Source: Blattamonas nauphoetae (taxonomy: Eukaryota > Preaxostyla > Oxymonadida). From it: 64,000 bases of DNA. Made by a program: the position numbers and the translations under genes. The first letter of the stretch is position 1. Each line of letters opens with the position of its first letter. The notes beneath the pieces were generated by a model that ran no database searches, was not told the origin of the DNA, and saw only the letters and a list, made by a program, of their open reading frames with translations. The stretch lies in contig JARBJD010000049.1 of the NCBI GenBank assembly GCA_033064195.1, positions 186,001 through 250,000 of the forward strand, written 5' to 3'. Below are positions 44,407 to 55,951 of the stretch, one piece after another.

Positions 44407-47400
44407 ATGGAATTCATCCCACTCTATTATATTCTCCATCCTCCATTGAATGTTGAAGAAACCTGGAATGTTATCAAAAAGTACGACGGAAAGCTGGGTT
44501 CATTCACGATGCCTATTCCTCCTGAATATGATCAATATTCACTGAACTCAAGAAAAAGTGAAGGAAATATAGTCGATGAATCTGTTTCGATTTCATTTTC
44601 ATCAAAACAATCATTCTCTCGTCCAGGATTTCATCAGCCAATCGTCATCTTTCCTCAGAACGGCACTATCAGAGAAATTACAAACTCATCCATATGTTCT
44701 GGTTGTAGCTGATCTTTTTGTGTCAGTCATGGTGGAGAATATTGCACTAGGACTGTTTTCTCCTGGTACATCTTTATCCTCCAGTTTTCATACTCTCAAA
44801 CCATTATTACTTCACTTATATTTATTTTTCTCAAGGCACCGTTTCATTCTATCGATTGGAATCGGCGATTCGATTATTACTTGTCATCTCATCCTGTTTC
44901 AAGGACACAATTGTGAGTCCACGTCTGAGCTTCCTCATTCACACCATCACTGCCTATTTTCATGCCAGGTACGTTCTAGTCTCTCTTTATTGATATTCTT
45001 TATTTGTTCGCTCTTCAAACTCTCAGCAAATCCAATTGGACAGAAGCAATCAATAATCTTCACTATGCTCTCTCAATTGGTGTCTCTCATGAAAATCCGC
45101 CAGTTTTTCCAGAAAATCTCATCCCTATCGTCCAATCTGTCATTAGAATCCAAAAAGCTCAATTTTGTTACAGTCAAAAGAAGTTTGCTCTCTCTTCGTC
45201 CAGTACTGATTGCTTTTGTGTATTTCTCTGAATATTTTCAAGGGAAAATGATGCTTTTGTCCTCTTGGATGAAGTGACAACGGATCTCAACCAACTTCTC
45301 ACAAACTCGTCATCGCCTCATCTAACGTCCCTTTTTCACTCAGCAACCATTTCTGATTACGGGTTCGAACTCTATCCTCCGCAACACTTCTCGAACTCCA
45401 TTTTTTTCTTTCTCAAAGTCCCTACTATCCCAGTTTCTGGACACAACTCTCAAAAGAATGAAGTTTCAGCTCGATACCTGAATGAGAATCGAGCCAAAGA
45501 GAATGAGGATCTCTTTTTCATTCATTTATATACATCTACACGTGATATGCACGGAAAACAAGTGTTTTTCGAGTACGACGAAAAAAGTATTGAAAAGAAG
45601 AACAAACTCAAAGTTAGACGAACAAACTCAACAATCAGAAACCAGAATTCGCCTAAAACACTCCTATTGTCAGTACATTCACACCAAAAAGACATACTTC
45701 AGAAGCAGAAGCCACTCTCCTCTGAAACCGATCTCTCTGACTCGAACGACGACGACAGTGATGCTTTTGATCAATCATTTGCTGCGGCTATAGCCATGAA
45801 GCGAAGCCAAAAACAGAATCCCTCTCCTTCTCCACCAAAAACACCACCTAAAAGCGACACACCTCCAAATAATCCAATCCAGCCCTCGTCTGATCTTGAT
45901 GAACTTTCGACAGAAGCATTCAACATTTTTTCTGCACCACCTCGACATCGCGACTCTGCAACAAGTCGAAATTCGCAATTCTTGCTCGTGTATGAACCAT
46001 CTTGATCTCATTGTCTCTAGGCGATTGTACACAATAGCTGTTCATAATCTGCTCTTCTTGGGAGCCAAATTGAACAAAACAACCGACTTTAAGGCAAAAC
46101 AGAAACTGCACATCGCTGCATTGAAAAGGTTCAGTCACTCTTCGTTCATCGCCTTTTGCAGACTGGTGCCTCCTTCCACTCCTCTGTACTCCTCCCTCCT
46201 CCACCACAACCAGTTCAAGTCTGCGTCGTCCACCAATTTTCTCTCGCCATACGCTCCGCGATTGTTCACATCACGCCAACCAGCGAAGTCGAAGACCCAA
46301 TCTCGTCCGACTCCTCTCCAGCGAAAGAAACAGGATTCGCCAGCTGATATATCGTCAAAGCAAAAAGAGAAGAAACCAACAGAAATCACACAAATTCACG
46401 AAGAAGAAGCAGAAAATGATGAAAACGACATCGAAAAACCAGAAACGAGCGTCGAACGAATCCAAAAGCGACGAATGAAACGAGCAGAGACGACACTTCC
46501 GCAGATCTTCTCGCTCCCGTTCTCCGTCGATGCCTGGATCTGTGGAATCCAAGCAGAACAAGCCTCAGCCAGCAAAGAAGCCCGCCGAGCATCTCCTCCG
46601 CCATCTCCAAACGAAACGTCGGCAAGAACACGCTCGCCACACAGCCAGATGGAGTTCTACATTCAAAACGTCTTCACTGCAGACTACCGCAGATTCGTCC
46701 GCTGTTTGGAGGAACTCCGCCCGCCGACATTCTCTGCGTACGGGCGGTCATCGTCAACGACCTCCCGAGGCAGCCAGAAAAACACGTTCGGAAAGGCGTC
46801 TCCAGGCGGACCCCGCTACTACCCCCGCTCAGTCACGTCAAACAGCCGGAGTGCGGGTCGGACTGCGGCCCCTCCCAACACAGCCGCACGCATCTATTCC
46901 ACTCCTCCACCTCGCCGCCCCTCGTCCTACCAGCCTGTGTCGAGAGGGGGTGGCCAGCCGCTCCGCAATCTCCGAGGAAGCGTGACAGCTCGCGGGAGGA
47001 GTGACGGGTTCTCCCCGTCCCCCTCCCAGTCTCCAAGTCCACCAAGAACGCCGCACACATCGCAGACTGAAAGGAGCCGAGAAATGATTGTGAATTCTCT
47101 TTCGTATTTGTGGGATGGTGACCAGAAAAGGAAGGCGGGGAGTGCGTCTCGTCCAGTCCCATCCAGACCACCAAACCTTCGCGCAAGTTCAGGAAACGCG
47201 CCCAGCCCGTACGATCCACCTTCTGCATCGCCGCCAGCCTCAAGCCGTCGGAATACTTCTCGCTATTCATCTTTCGACTCTTCGCGAACTTCTGTTGGGA
47301 ATCCTCGTTCGGCGCAGAAGTCGCCGAGCAGGCCGACTTATTCCAGCTCTCCGCCTCGCCGCCCATCACCGCACACATCTGGCAGAGTGAGCGACTCGCC

Positions 47401-47512
47401 ACGCTCATCATTTCCACAGGAGTCGTGGAACCAGGCGCGTGGAGGACGCTCTCAGAATACTTATCGGCTGACGGTCAGTGGCAGTCCGAGCGTTCGAGTC
47501 AACCGCCTCTAA
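44407..47512 (+). CDS. Hypothetical helical N-domain plus Ser/Arg/Pro-rich tail, 6 exons
   Basis: Unknown protein of 943 aa. Exons are 44407-44571, 44627-44765, 44836-44968, 45027-45182, 45243-45989 and 46021-47512. The introns are 55, 70, 58, 60 and 31 nt, each GT-AG; all phases agree and each join removes in-frame stops. The first 280 residues look like alpha-helical repeats, possibly TPR-like (for example NWTEAINNLHYALSIGVSH). A helical segment also follows the last intron (RLYTIAVHNLLFLGAKL). From about residue 560 the protein is disordered, with runs of Ser, Pro, Arg and Gly. No family is recognised. An additional upstream exon cannot be excluded. Confidence 0.6.
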
Positions 47513-47636
47513 AACAGCTTGTCATTCTGTTTGTTTGATTTGTGTGAAAGCAATATGTTTGAAAAATATGGCACATACACGGGAAATCAATGAAACAGCG
47601 AAAACACGACAATAACAAAGAAATAGAAGTGGACAG

Positions 47637-50600
47637 TCAATCACTGACATACACTTCGAGAAAAGCTTCGAAGACCTGGATGGCCTTCTCCCCGAATGTT
47701 TTGTATGCGTGTGTCGGGTCTTGTTGGACGAACCTCAGCCATTCATCGTGGATCTGCTGGTGCCAGAGGAAGAACTGGCCGAATGGTGCCTTGTTAAACG
47801 AGAGGAGAGCGTCGCACGTCGAAATGAAGGCTTCAGAGCGTCCGCCCTCTCCGGTCACCAACTCATACAGATCGTGGAAGAAGGATTCGTACAGGTTCGA
47901 CAGAGTCATCATTTGCGTTTCCAGCCCGCTGTTCCCAGCTGTCTTCACGCTACCCTTCCACAAATCGTCCGCGTTGGGACGGTTGGGGGGAACGCGAGTG
48001 CAGAGTCGGCGGAGACAATATTGAAGCTTTTCGAGGAAGCGGATGAGACCCTGCTGGACCGTCTGAGGCGGTCGAAGGAGAGGTGGATGGAGTTTGAGCA
48101 GCGTTCCGACAAAGCTGTTCCAATTCACAAGAATGGTCCGCTGCTGTGTGGATAAGATTGTGTGGAGTTGGTGGAAGTGGGTGGGCATGATTGCTTCGAG
48201 TTCTTCTTGGATTGTCTGAGCATTGTCTGCTTCCAGGCCACACCAATACGTCATCGTGCACTCGAAAGCTGAGTTGAGAGTGTCCAACAACTGGCGTGCC
48301 TTCTTGTCGGTCGGATCGGTCGATGAGAAGGCATCGGATGTGTAGCTCACTGCGTGGATGAAAGGATGGGGAGGTTGGCTGTAGTAGCTCAAGAAGTCTT
48401 TCAGGATTTCCGCACGAGAATCAGGCGTGATGACAGAGTCCCCGTCCCGACCGATTTGGTTCAGATGGAGGGTGAAGAAGAACTTGACGGGGTCGACGGC
48501 TTGCGGGAGTGCCAGTTCTTGTGTGGATGGAATGAACTGCTCGACGGTGGGGCGCGGGATCATGTTTGTCGGAGTGCCGACCAATCCAACATGGTTGCGT
48601 CGACAGAGTGTGAAGAATCCGGCCAGCTTGCCGACAACATTCGAAGAATCGTTGATGAGATGCTCACGCCGCGACAATTCAGCAATTTGCTGCTCAAACA
48701 CTATCCAAATCTCACAATCTTTGAGCACGTCCCAGAAGAAGTGCACAGCATGCGCGTGGGCAAGAAAAGAATCCGCTTTTGATTCCATGTCTTTGTTGCT
48801 GATTCTGAGCTGGAAGAACTGGAAGAGAGTGCTCAGAAAATCGAGAAGAATCGGCCGAAAGCGGACATTGATGGAGTCGGAGAAGGGAAAGAGGGGGTTG
48901 GTCAGAGCTGGGAACTCGTCGAGGGTGAGGAAGACGGTGCTGCTGGCATATGAAACTTGAGCGTAAAAGATCCGCTTCAGCACAACGAGTGCCTGCTTCA
49001 GTTTCTCGTTCACTTGTTGAACTGTTTCAGCGTCCAAACGTCGTTGCAGTTCTTGAATGAAATTGAACACAAGAGTGTCCGACGTTGCTGTGAATGAAGT
49101 CGGAGGGAACAAGCCAAGAAACTTCGTTCTATCGGCCAGTTCTTCATTCGATAACACAATTCCATCTTCTCGACTTCCCGAAATCACACTTTCACTCGAC
49201 AGCGCCTTCAACTGCTCCAGCGCGTATGATGACGCTTGGTCGAAAGGAGAGAGGGGAGCCACAAAATCGGCCAGCACGTTCGATCCCGACTTCGGACGGA
49301 CATTTCTCAGTTTCTGATCCACGTTGGGGTGAAAGAAGAGGAGTGCCTTGTTGAAGATGGCTGGGCTGGTGATCATTGCGTGGAGGAGGCTGATTGACGA
49401 CACAACGGAGATCTTCGGAGTTCGGCGATGGCGAGAATAGTGTGACGAAGTAAGTTGCGCGAGCTTTGCGTTGAGCTCCGGATTAATGAACACAGGAGGG
49501 ACGGATTGAAAGGCTGGGATTTCTTTCACATACAGCGAGACGGGATTCGAAGGAAGCCGAACTTCCTCAGACCCAAAATTGCGGAGAGGAGGATGCGTGG
49601 CAATGGCGACAGTCCAGTCGACAAACTCGGAAACGCGCTGCAGGTCGAGGACCTTCTTGTCACAGGCATCGAAAAGCATGGGGATCAGTGTGATCATCAG
49701 CCGGACGAAGGAGAGGCGATACTGCGTGTAGATCTGGATGGTCTCCTTCTGGCAGACGTTGTGCGGGGCAGTCGGGATGGTGACAAGGGTGAAGGGGAGC
49801 GAGGGGACAGTGCTGGGGATGTTGCAGAGTGCGAGCACTTTTTGTGATGTGAAGAGTCCAGGCGGGAACTGACTCCTGCCGTCTCGGATGGGGTTGCTTT
49901 TCGGGTTGGAGATGTTGAACACGATCAGACTGGCAAGCTGCGTGGCGATGGGCTCCCCGTCAAGCAAGAGCTGATTCGTGTTGAATAGAAACTGGGCCAG
50001 TTCTGAGGTGTAGTCCAAATAGCGGAGTCGCGTCTCAATTGTTTGGCTCAGAGACGTGAAGGGAGCAGAGATGATGAAAAGCTTCGTCAGAAAGTCGTCG
50101 TTCATCCGTTGCCCGTACGGAACGGGATTCTCTTTGTTCATCGCAGCGACAATTGTCAGAAAGCGCTCGGCAAGCTCAAAAACAAACTTTAGACGCTCGC
50201 TCTGAGTCCAGTTGAGCACTCCCCTTTCGATGAACATGTTCAGCATATCCAAAAGGTATGCCTGCCGCTTCTTCAGAACATCAGGGTGATCGGCTGAGTT
50301 GAGGAAGACAGTGGGCAAATCGGAAGTGCTCGGTGAGCCTGTGAGTTGCGTGTCTTTGAGCGAGCTGTGGCTCGTTGTTCTGAGAAGGTCGTCGCTCACG
50401 TATTCCTTTGTGACGATGAGGAAGAATGGAAAGTTGATGTTGAACGGAGTCAGGACAACGTAGCAGGCAACATCCGACCTGAATGGGACAGTCGAATGCA
50501 GTGGCGACTCATCGGGAACATACAAACAAGCGGAGAGGAGATGCGCTGCTATTCCGCTGTTGCACACCCACGAGTTGTCCAGAGCACGAGCGAGGAACGA

Positions 50601-53114
50601 CGTGAGGGTCGCGAATGATCGGTTGTGCACGATTCCTTGGATGGCAAATCGAGTCAGAGCAATTGTCGTTGAGAGCGACGGTTTTGGGATGACAGAGAGG
50701 AGGAGACGGTCGACAATGAAAAGGAATGGGTTGGTGAGGAAGAAATCAGAGTCGGGGAGTTTGGGGCAGATCATGCCGATGAGAAGGAGGCTGATCACAG
50801 TCGAGTAGTGCAGATCGCAGAGGACTGTGAACTCGCCAAGTTGTCGTTTTCTTGTCGAGAAGGATGATTCGAAGGTGAGGAGAGAGGCGTCGTCTGGGAT
50901 GAGGCGGGAGTGGAGGGTCTGTGTGAAAGACGAACAAAAGAACGAGCGCGAATCGAAGGAGATGGAAGGGGAAATGACGACGAAGTGGATGAAGCGGAGG
51001 AGAGGCAGATTCGCGGAGAAATACTGTGTGAGTTCGACTCTGTTCGTGTCTGCATTTTGGGAGAGCGTGGGAAATGACCTGATCATGTTGCACGCTCTTG
51101 TGAACGCGAGGCGGAATGCGAAGTCGTCGTCAGGTTGTGAGGAGTGGAGGGACGAATGGCGTCTGACAACTTTGTTGATGGAATCGATGGAAGGCGGGTC
51201 TCGGATGGAGGTCACATATCGCTGTGAGGAGGAGATGTAGATGAGGAGAGAGAGCATTGGAGGGAGGAGGATTGGAGCGTCTGAGAGAGTTGGAAAGTGG
51301 AACAGAAGTTGAGCGACGAGTGAACACAACAAATCAAAATCTAGTTCGACCTCAGGTGAAGAGTTAGGAGTGGTTGTGTTCAAAATGAACGGAAGTGTTG
51401 TGCTGTTGTTCCAGAACAGGGCGGAGTAGTCCAGATTCGGCATGTTGAGGTTGTCCAGCCATTCTTCGTCGACGTGTCGGCTGCATTGATCGCAAAAGAG
51501 ACCATGGACAGAAAAATGCCTAGGATACATTTCTGGTGGTGGTGTTGGATTTTTTGGAGTAATACAAGCGATGAGAAGGTTGATCATGTCCTGAATGTGT
51601 GTTTCGTGTAGAGAAGCATATTTGAGGAGCAAGGGGAACACACTTGAAGAAAGGAGATGTTGAGAGAGAGTAATGCTTGTTTCTGAGAAATGAGTGAGCA
51701 TCTTCAAGACGATGAGTCGGTGATGACTCTCTTCAGATGTTTGCGGGGGGTGTTGTGTCATCCAGAGAAAGAGAGTCGAAAGATTGCGAGGAACAGAAAA
51801 AGGGTGTTTTTCTGACGAGTATTGAGGAAAAAAGTCGATTGAGAGTAAGGTTAGAAAAGAATGAGTGTGCTCGATGAGTTGAGTTGTGATTTGCGTGGTT
51901 TTCATGATTTTGAGGAGGTAATTTAGTAAAGCTTGAAAGTAAAAAGAAAATGTTCCGCGTGGGAGTCGAGCTTGTTCTGCTTCAAAGCGAATTGAGGTGG
52001 TAAAAATGAAATCTGCTGATTGAACAACATCCTCGATAAACTGGTCCAACTTGTCTTGATCATCCTCATCCCCCATGAGTCCAAAAGATGATAGTGAGAG
52101 CTTGGAAGATGATAACCCCAAATCTCGATGCGGATCTCGATTTTCCAACACATTCAAGATTTGGCGCAAGCTCGGTCTTTGGGTTGGGTCAACGGAACAC
52201 ATTGAATCAATCAGAGACAAAATTGAAACGTGTATGGATGTGGGAGGGGACGAATCGATTTCAATCGAAGGTATTACTTCGATTTTGTCAGAGACTTTTG
52301 CTTGATCGTTGTTTAGCGCTTGAATACCCAAAATCTCCGAAAAAATGACACCAAGGGAATATATGTCTGATTCTGGAGTGAGAATTGGTTTTTCTGTTTG
52401 AAGAATTTCCGGAGGGTAATGAGAAAGAGTGCGTGTGTGACGTTGTGATGGATTCGTGATATTGACGACGTCTGGATGAATTCCGATATCAGCTAAGAAT
52501 GTAAAATGTAAGTGGAAGAAGAGGAAAAACTGATTATCGTATTTCCATCGTTCTGAACCAGAATATTCTCCGTTTTGAGATTTCCATGAATAACGCCATA
52601 GTTGTGAAGGTAAATTAATCCATTAGTGATTTGAATCATGATGGTTATTGCATTCTATGTGAAAAAGAAAACGAATGATTAAATAGAGGTCATAAAAACA
52701 AGAAACCTCAAGATTCATTGAGATGTGGTTCATAATCAATGAACGTAGATGTGTAGTGAGATTATTTTCTGAAGAATATGGAGTCAGATAAATTACCTTG
52801 TTTGGTTGTAGTAATACTGTTGTTAATGGTGAAATTGATGGATGGTCAAGCGATCTCCATTTGTCCAATGCCAGAACGACTGAATCGTGAGAATAGTGTG
52901 TTGTTGTTTCAATGCATTTCCCGAAAAATGGACTTTGTGTCTTTTTCTCCGTGAGGATAGTGGAATAAATCTCGAGATCTTGAGAGTCATGTTGAGTTAG
53001 AATGTGCGATGATTCGGAATCTGACAAGTAGAAGGAAGGTTGTAATGAAGAAAAACAAAAACAGTCGGGGATATATGTGAAAATCTGTGTGAGTGTGGGT
53101 TCTTGTTCATTCAT
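47637..53114 (-). CDS. Predicted pseudokinase with a very long C-terminal region, 3 exons
   Basis: Protein of 1795 aa. Minus-strand exons are 53114-52707, 52654-52531 and 52492-47637; the introns are 52 and 38 nt, in phase. The first 270 residues are a protein-kinase-like fold: GLIYLHNYGVIHGNLKTENIL (residues 148-168), TDIGI, HYPPEIL, PESDIYSLGVIFSEIL and SVDPTQRPSLRQIL. The catalytic-loop HRD is HGN, so the catalytic Asp is Asn161; DFG is DIG at 179-181. The glycine loop is not recognisable, although a possible Lys lies in FFGKCI. Catalysis is unlikely, so a scaffold role is inferred. The remaining 1500 residues look helical and match no family I know. The last exon is 4.9 kb with no intron. 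Confidence 0.78.
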
Positions 53115-53167
53115 TACTGAGAGTGATGAATGAGTTTTTCATTGCGGGCCAAACCAACCGTTTTTAA

Positions 53168-55616
53168 ATGGCCTTCGCCCCTCCAAGAAAGCCACGAATA
53201 AACCCACAGCATCCCAGTGAACCACGGAAACGAAACCAAGTGGTTCGTTTTGCTCAGCCAAAAAAGCAGGAGTTGCCTCCTTCTCTTCTCATCATTGTTT
53301 CCATTCTATTTCTTTCAAATCCATTCTTCACAGAAAGAATCCAAAGAACCAACATGTATTTGAATTTCTCTTTCTCATTCACTTTCATATGTAGAGAAAT
53401 AACAGAATACGTCGGAGTGAACCTGATTGTTCGATCATTGTCTTCTCATTCCTCTAAAAATCGTAATTTTTTGTTCAGATAATGACGACTCAGATTCTTA
53501 CCAACAATACTCTGAGTATTATCAAGATCGCCCACCTAAACCACGCTATCCTCCAACAAAGAACCATCGGCAAAACGATGGCGTCTATACGGATCTTTCT
53601 GCTGAAGAATATCAACCAGAAAACATTTACAAACCATCAAAACCCCACCGTGATCACAAATACGATGATGACCAAAGTCCAGATGTGAAAATTCGTTCTC
53701 GCCCACGATCTCGGCAACCCAAAGCTTCAATCCCTCGAAACGAACAGGATTCTCCAAATGAGCACTTGCCTGAGGACAATCAATACGGACGGAACGATAT
53801 ACTTCTCGAAACACCTGTTGATCCCATACACAGAAGACAGAACTTTGATCACTTCGATCCACCGCAGAAACCAGCAATATCAAGTGGTAATTCGTATGCA
53901 GATGAGTTGAGAAAGCAAATTGAGTCAAAACAACGAAGAAAAAGGAGAGAAAAGCAACATCAGACGACAGAAGAAGAGTGGATTTGGGGGAAACGAACAA
54001 GCGGTGCTGGGAACCCACATTTTGACGTAAGTGGAAATGTTGTTGCCGAATATGGAGATATGAACAGACGGCAAACCGAACTTCAATATGTTGGCCAATC
54101 TGAACTCATGCTGTCGAAGGGCGAGAATCAGCACAATCAGAACATTCCATCTCGTCAACCGCAGTCGTTTCCGGAGGCCTCTCCACCCGCATTCTCTCCG
54201 GTGTATCCTCCCCCATACCCGCATTCACAGCCCCCACCACCGCAATCGGTTGAGCAGCTCTACCAGCCATCCGTCAACCATCTCCAACGGCCAAACATGC
54301 AGCCTGGATCGGGACAAGACTTCCTCGAGAAAAGACAACGAGAGCAAATGTATCGAGATGAATTGAAGAGGCAAGCAGAGGAGAAACGGAGGCAGAAACA
54401 GGAAGAGAAGAGGCGAGAGGAGGAATACAACCGACGGCTCGACGAGCAGATCACGTCGTACAATCCGTACGGGCGAGGAGGCTCAGGGGCTCCGATCAAG
54501 GACGAGTACGGGAACACAGTTGCGAATCTTGCGAGTGTGAGGAACGGGTTCAGGCCCAATGAGCCACATCAGCCCACATCTCATCATTCTCGTCCGCAGA
54601 ACCAGATGCAGCCGCAACCACTTCAGCCACAGCACCCTTCGCAGTACCTACCACACTATTATCCCAATGTCACCCCTCAATTCCAACAACCTCCACAACA
54701 CTTCAGCATGCAGCAATATCAGCCTGATCGCGACTCTCCCCCGTCATTCTCACACCAACCACAGCCTCAGTATCACCCATCACACTACCCACAAGCACAT
54801 CCAGCCATCCCACAGCAATATTCTCGCCCTCCACACTCTCTGGATGACATCACACCGGAGAAAGTCGTGCCAACATCGGAGAAGAAGCTTGCCAACTTCT
54901 CGCCGGAGCAGATCAAGCACATGAAACAGCAGGAAGCCCTCCAACGCCAGATTGAAGAGAAGAAGCGTCGGCAGCAGGAGGAGCGACGGCTTCAGGAAGA
55001 ACTCGAAAAACGGGACAACGAGCGAGTCGAAAGGGAACTCAGAGAGCTTTCTGAGAAATACTCCAAAAACCCTGCGAGCCCGCAGCGGAGGCGACGAAAT
55101 CTTGGCCCGTCAGTGAAAGAGCCGACTCCGACTTTTGAATCAAATGTTGTGGTCCTCCCTGCCAAACCACGAAAATCAGATCCCGTGCAGCCTCAGTCGC
55201 TTCCATCGTCCAAAAACGCGGGTCTGACTCAAACAGGACTCTATCAGCGGCAGAAAGGGGCAGAACCGCTGAATCCGACTCCCGCTGTGCCTGACCCGGT
55301 TCCGCAGAAGCCAAACAGCGAGCTGAGATCCATCGATGACATGTCGCTCGCAGACATCAAGGAATCGCTGAAAGACATCAAGTCTTTCCTCGCCAATCTC
55401 TCCCAACAGCCGGTCCGCAATCCCAAACGCAGCACGCCAGCACAATCATCGAGAAGTCAGACACCAACATCCGACCCCTTCGCCTCAACCAACGAACTCC
55501 CCTCAATCTCCTACATCACAGCCCCGTCTGTGCACACTCCACTGGACAATGTTCGCCACAGCAGAAAGAGGCCTTCCATCGGCTTGAATTCCGTGTCACC
55601 GCCAGGTTCCCCTTGA
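53168..55616 (+). CDS. CSPP1-like microtubule/centriolar protein, 4 exons
   Basis: Protein of 772 aa. Exons are 53168-53296, 53338-53355 (18 nt), 53395-53428 and 53479-55616, with introns of 41, 39 and 50 nt, all in phase. Two units of the form basic coiled coil followed by a Gly-rich loop occur. SYADELRKQIESKQRRKRREK precedes WGKRTSGAGNP at about residue 229. MYRDELKRQAEEKRRQ precedes YNPYGRGGSGAPIKDEYGN at about 390. That arrangement resembles the CSPP1 family, which binds microtubule ends and ciliary axonemes. The rest is Pro/Gln/His-rich and disordered, with a third coiled coil near 600. Family assignment is tentative. It is divergent from the pseudokinase, 53 bp apart. Confidence 0.6.
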
Positions 55617-55951
55617 GGCAGTGCTTCTCGCAAAGCTAGATCTCTTCTCATCTCCGTTCATGAATTCCGACTCACTCCTTTTTTCTTTTTCTTTTGGTCT
55701 TTTTCTGGATCTTCATTCTTGCTACTCTTTGTTGGTGGATTTCCACTCATTCAGTGTCGGTCAGATTCTCATTGTTTTGTCCGTATCTCTTCATTTCTCT
55801 GATGAACCCTCTTAATTACTTCTTCTTTATTGAGCATGACAGGACACCAATGTCGAGAGCACTCTCTGGTTCCTCCTCTTTCTGGGCTAGATCTTCATTT
55901 CTTTTGTTTTAAAGGAATCTCAACATTTGTTTCTAAACTATAGTTTTCTAT
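55617..55951. other. Pyrimidine-rich intergenic region
   Basis: About 335 bp, strongly T/C-rich on the plus strand (for example around 55678-55710). No supported ORF, RNA gene or motif copy seen. Confidence 0.5.

Noticed and set aside
45896-47512. A separate gene for the Ser/Arg-rich ORF starting near 45896
   Set aside because: A 31-nt in-phase intron (45990-46020) joins it to the upstream ORF, and the 5' part of this frame is a shadow.
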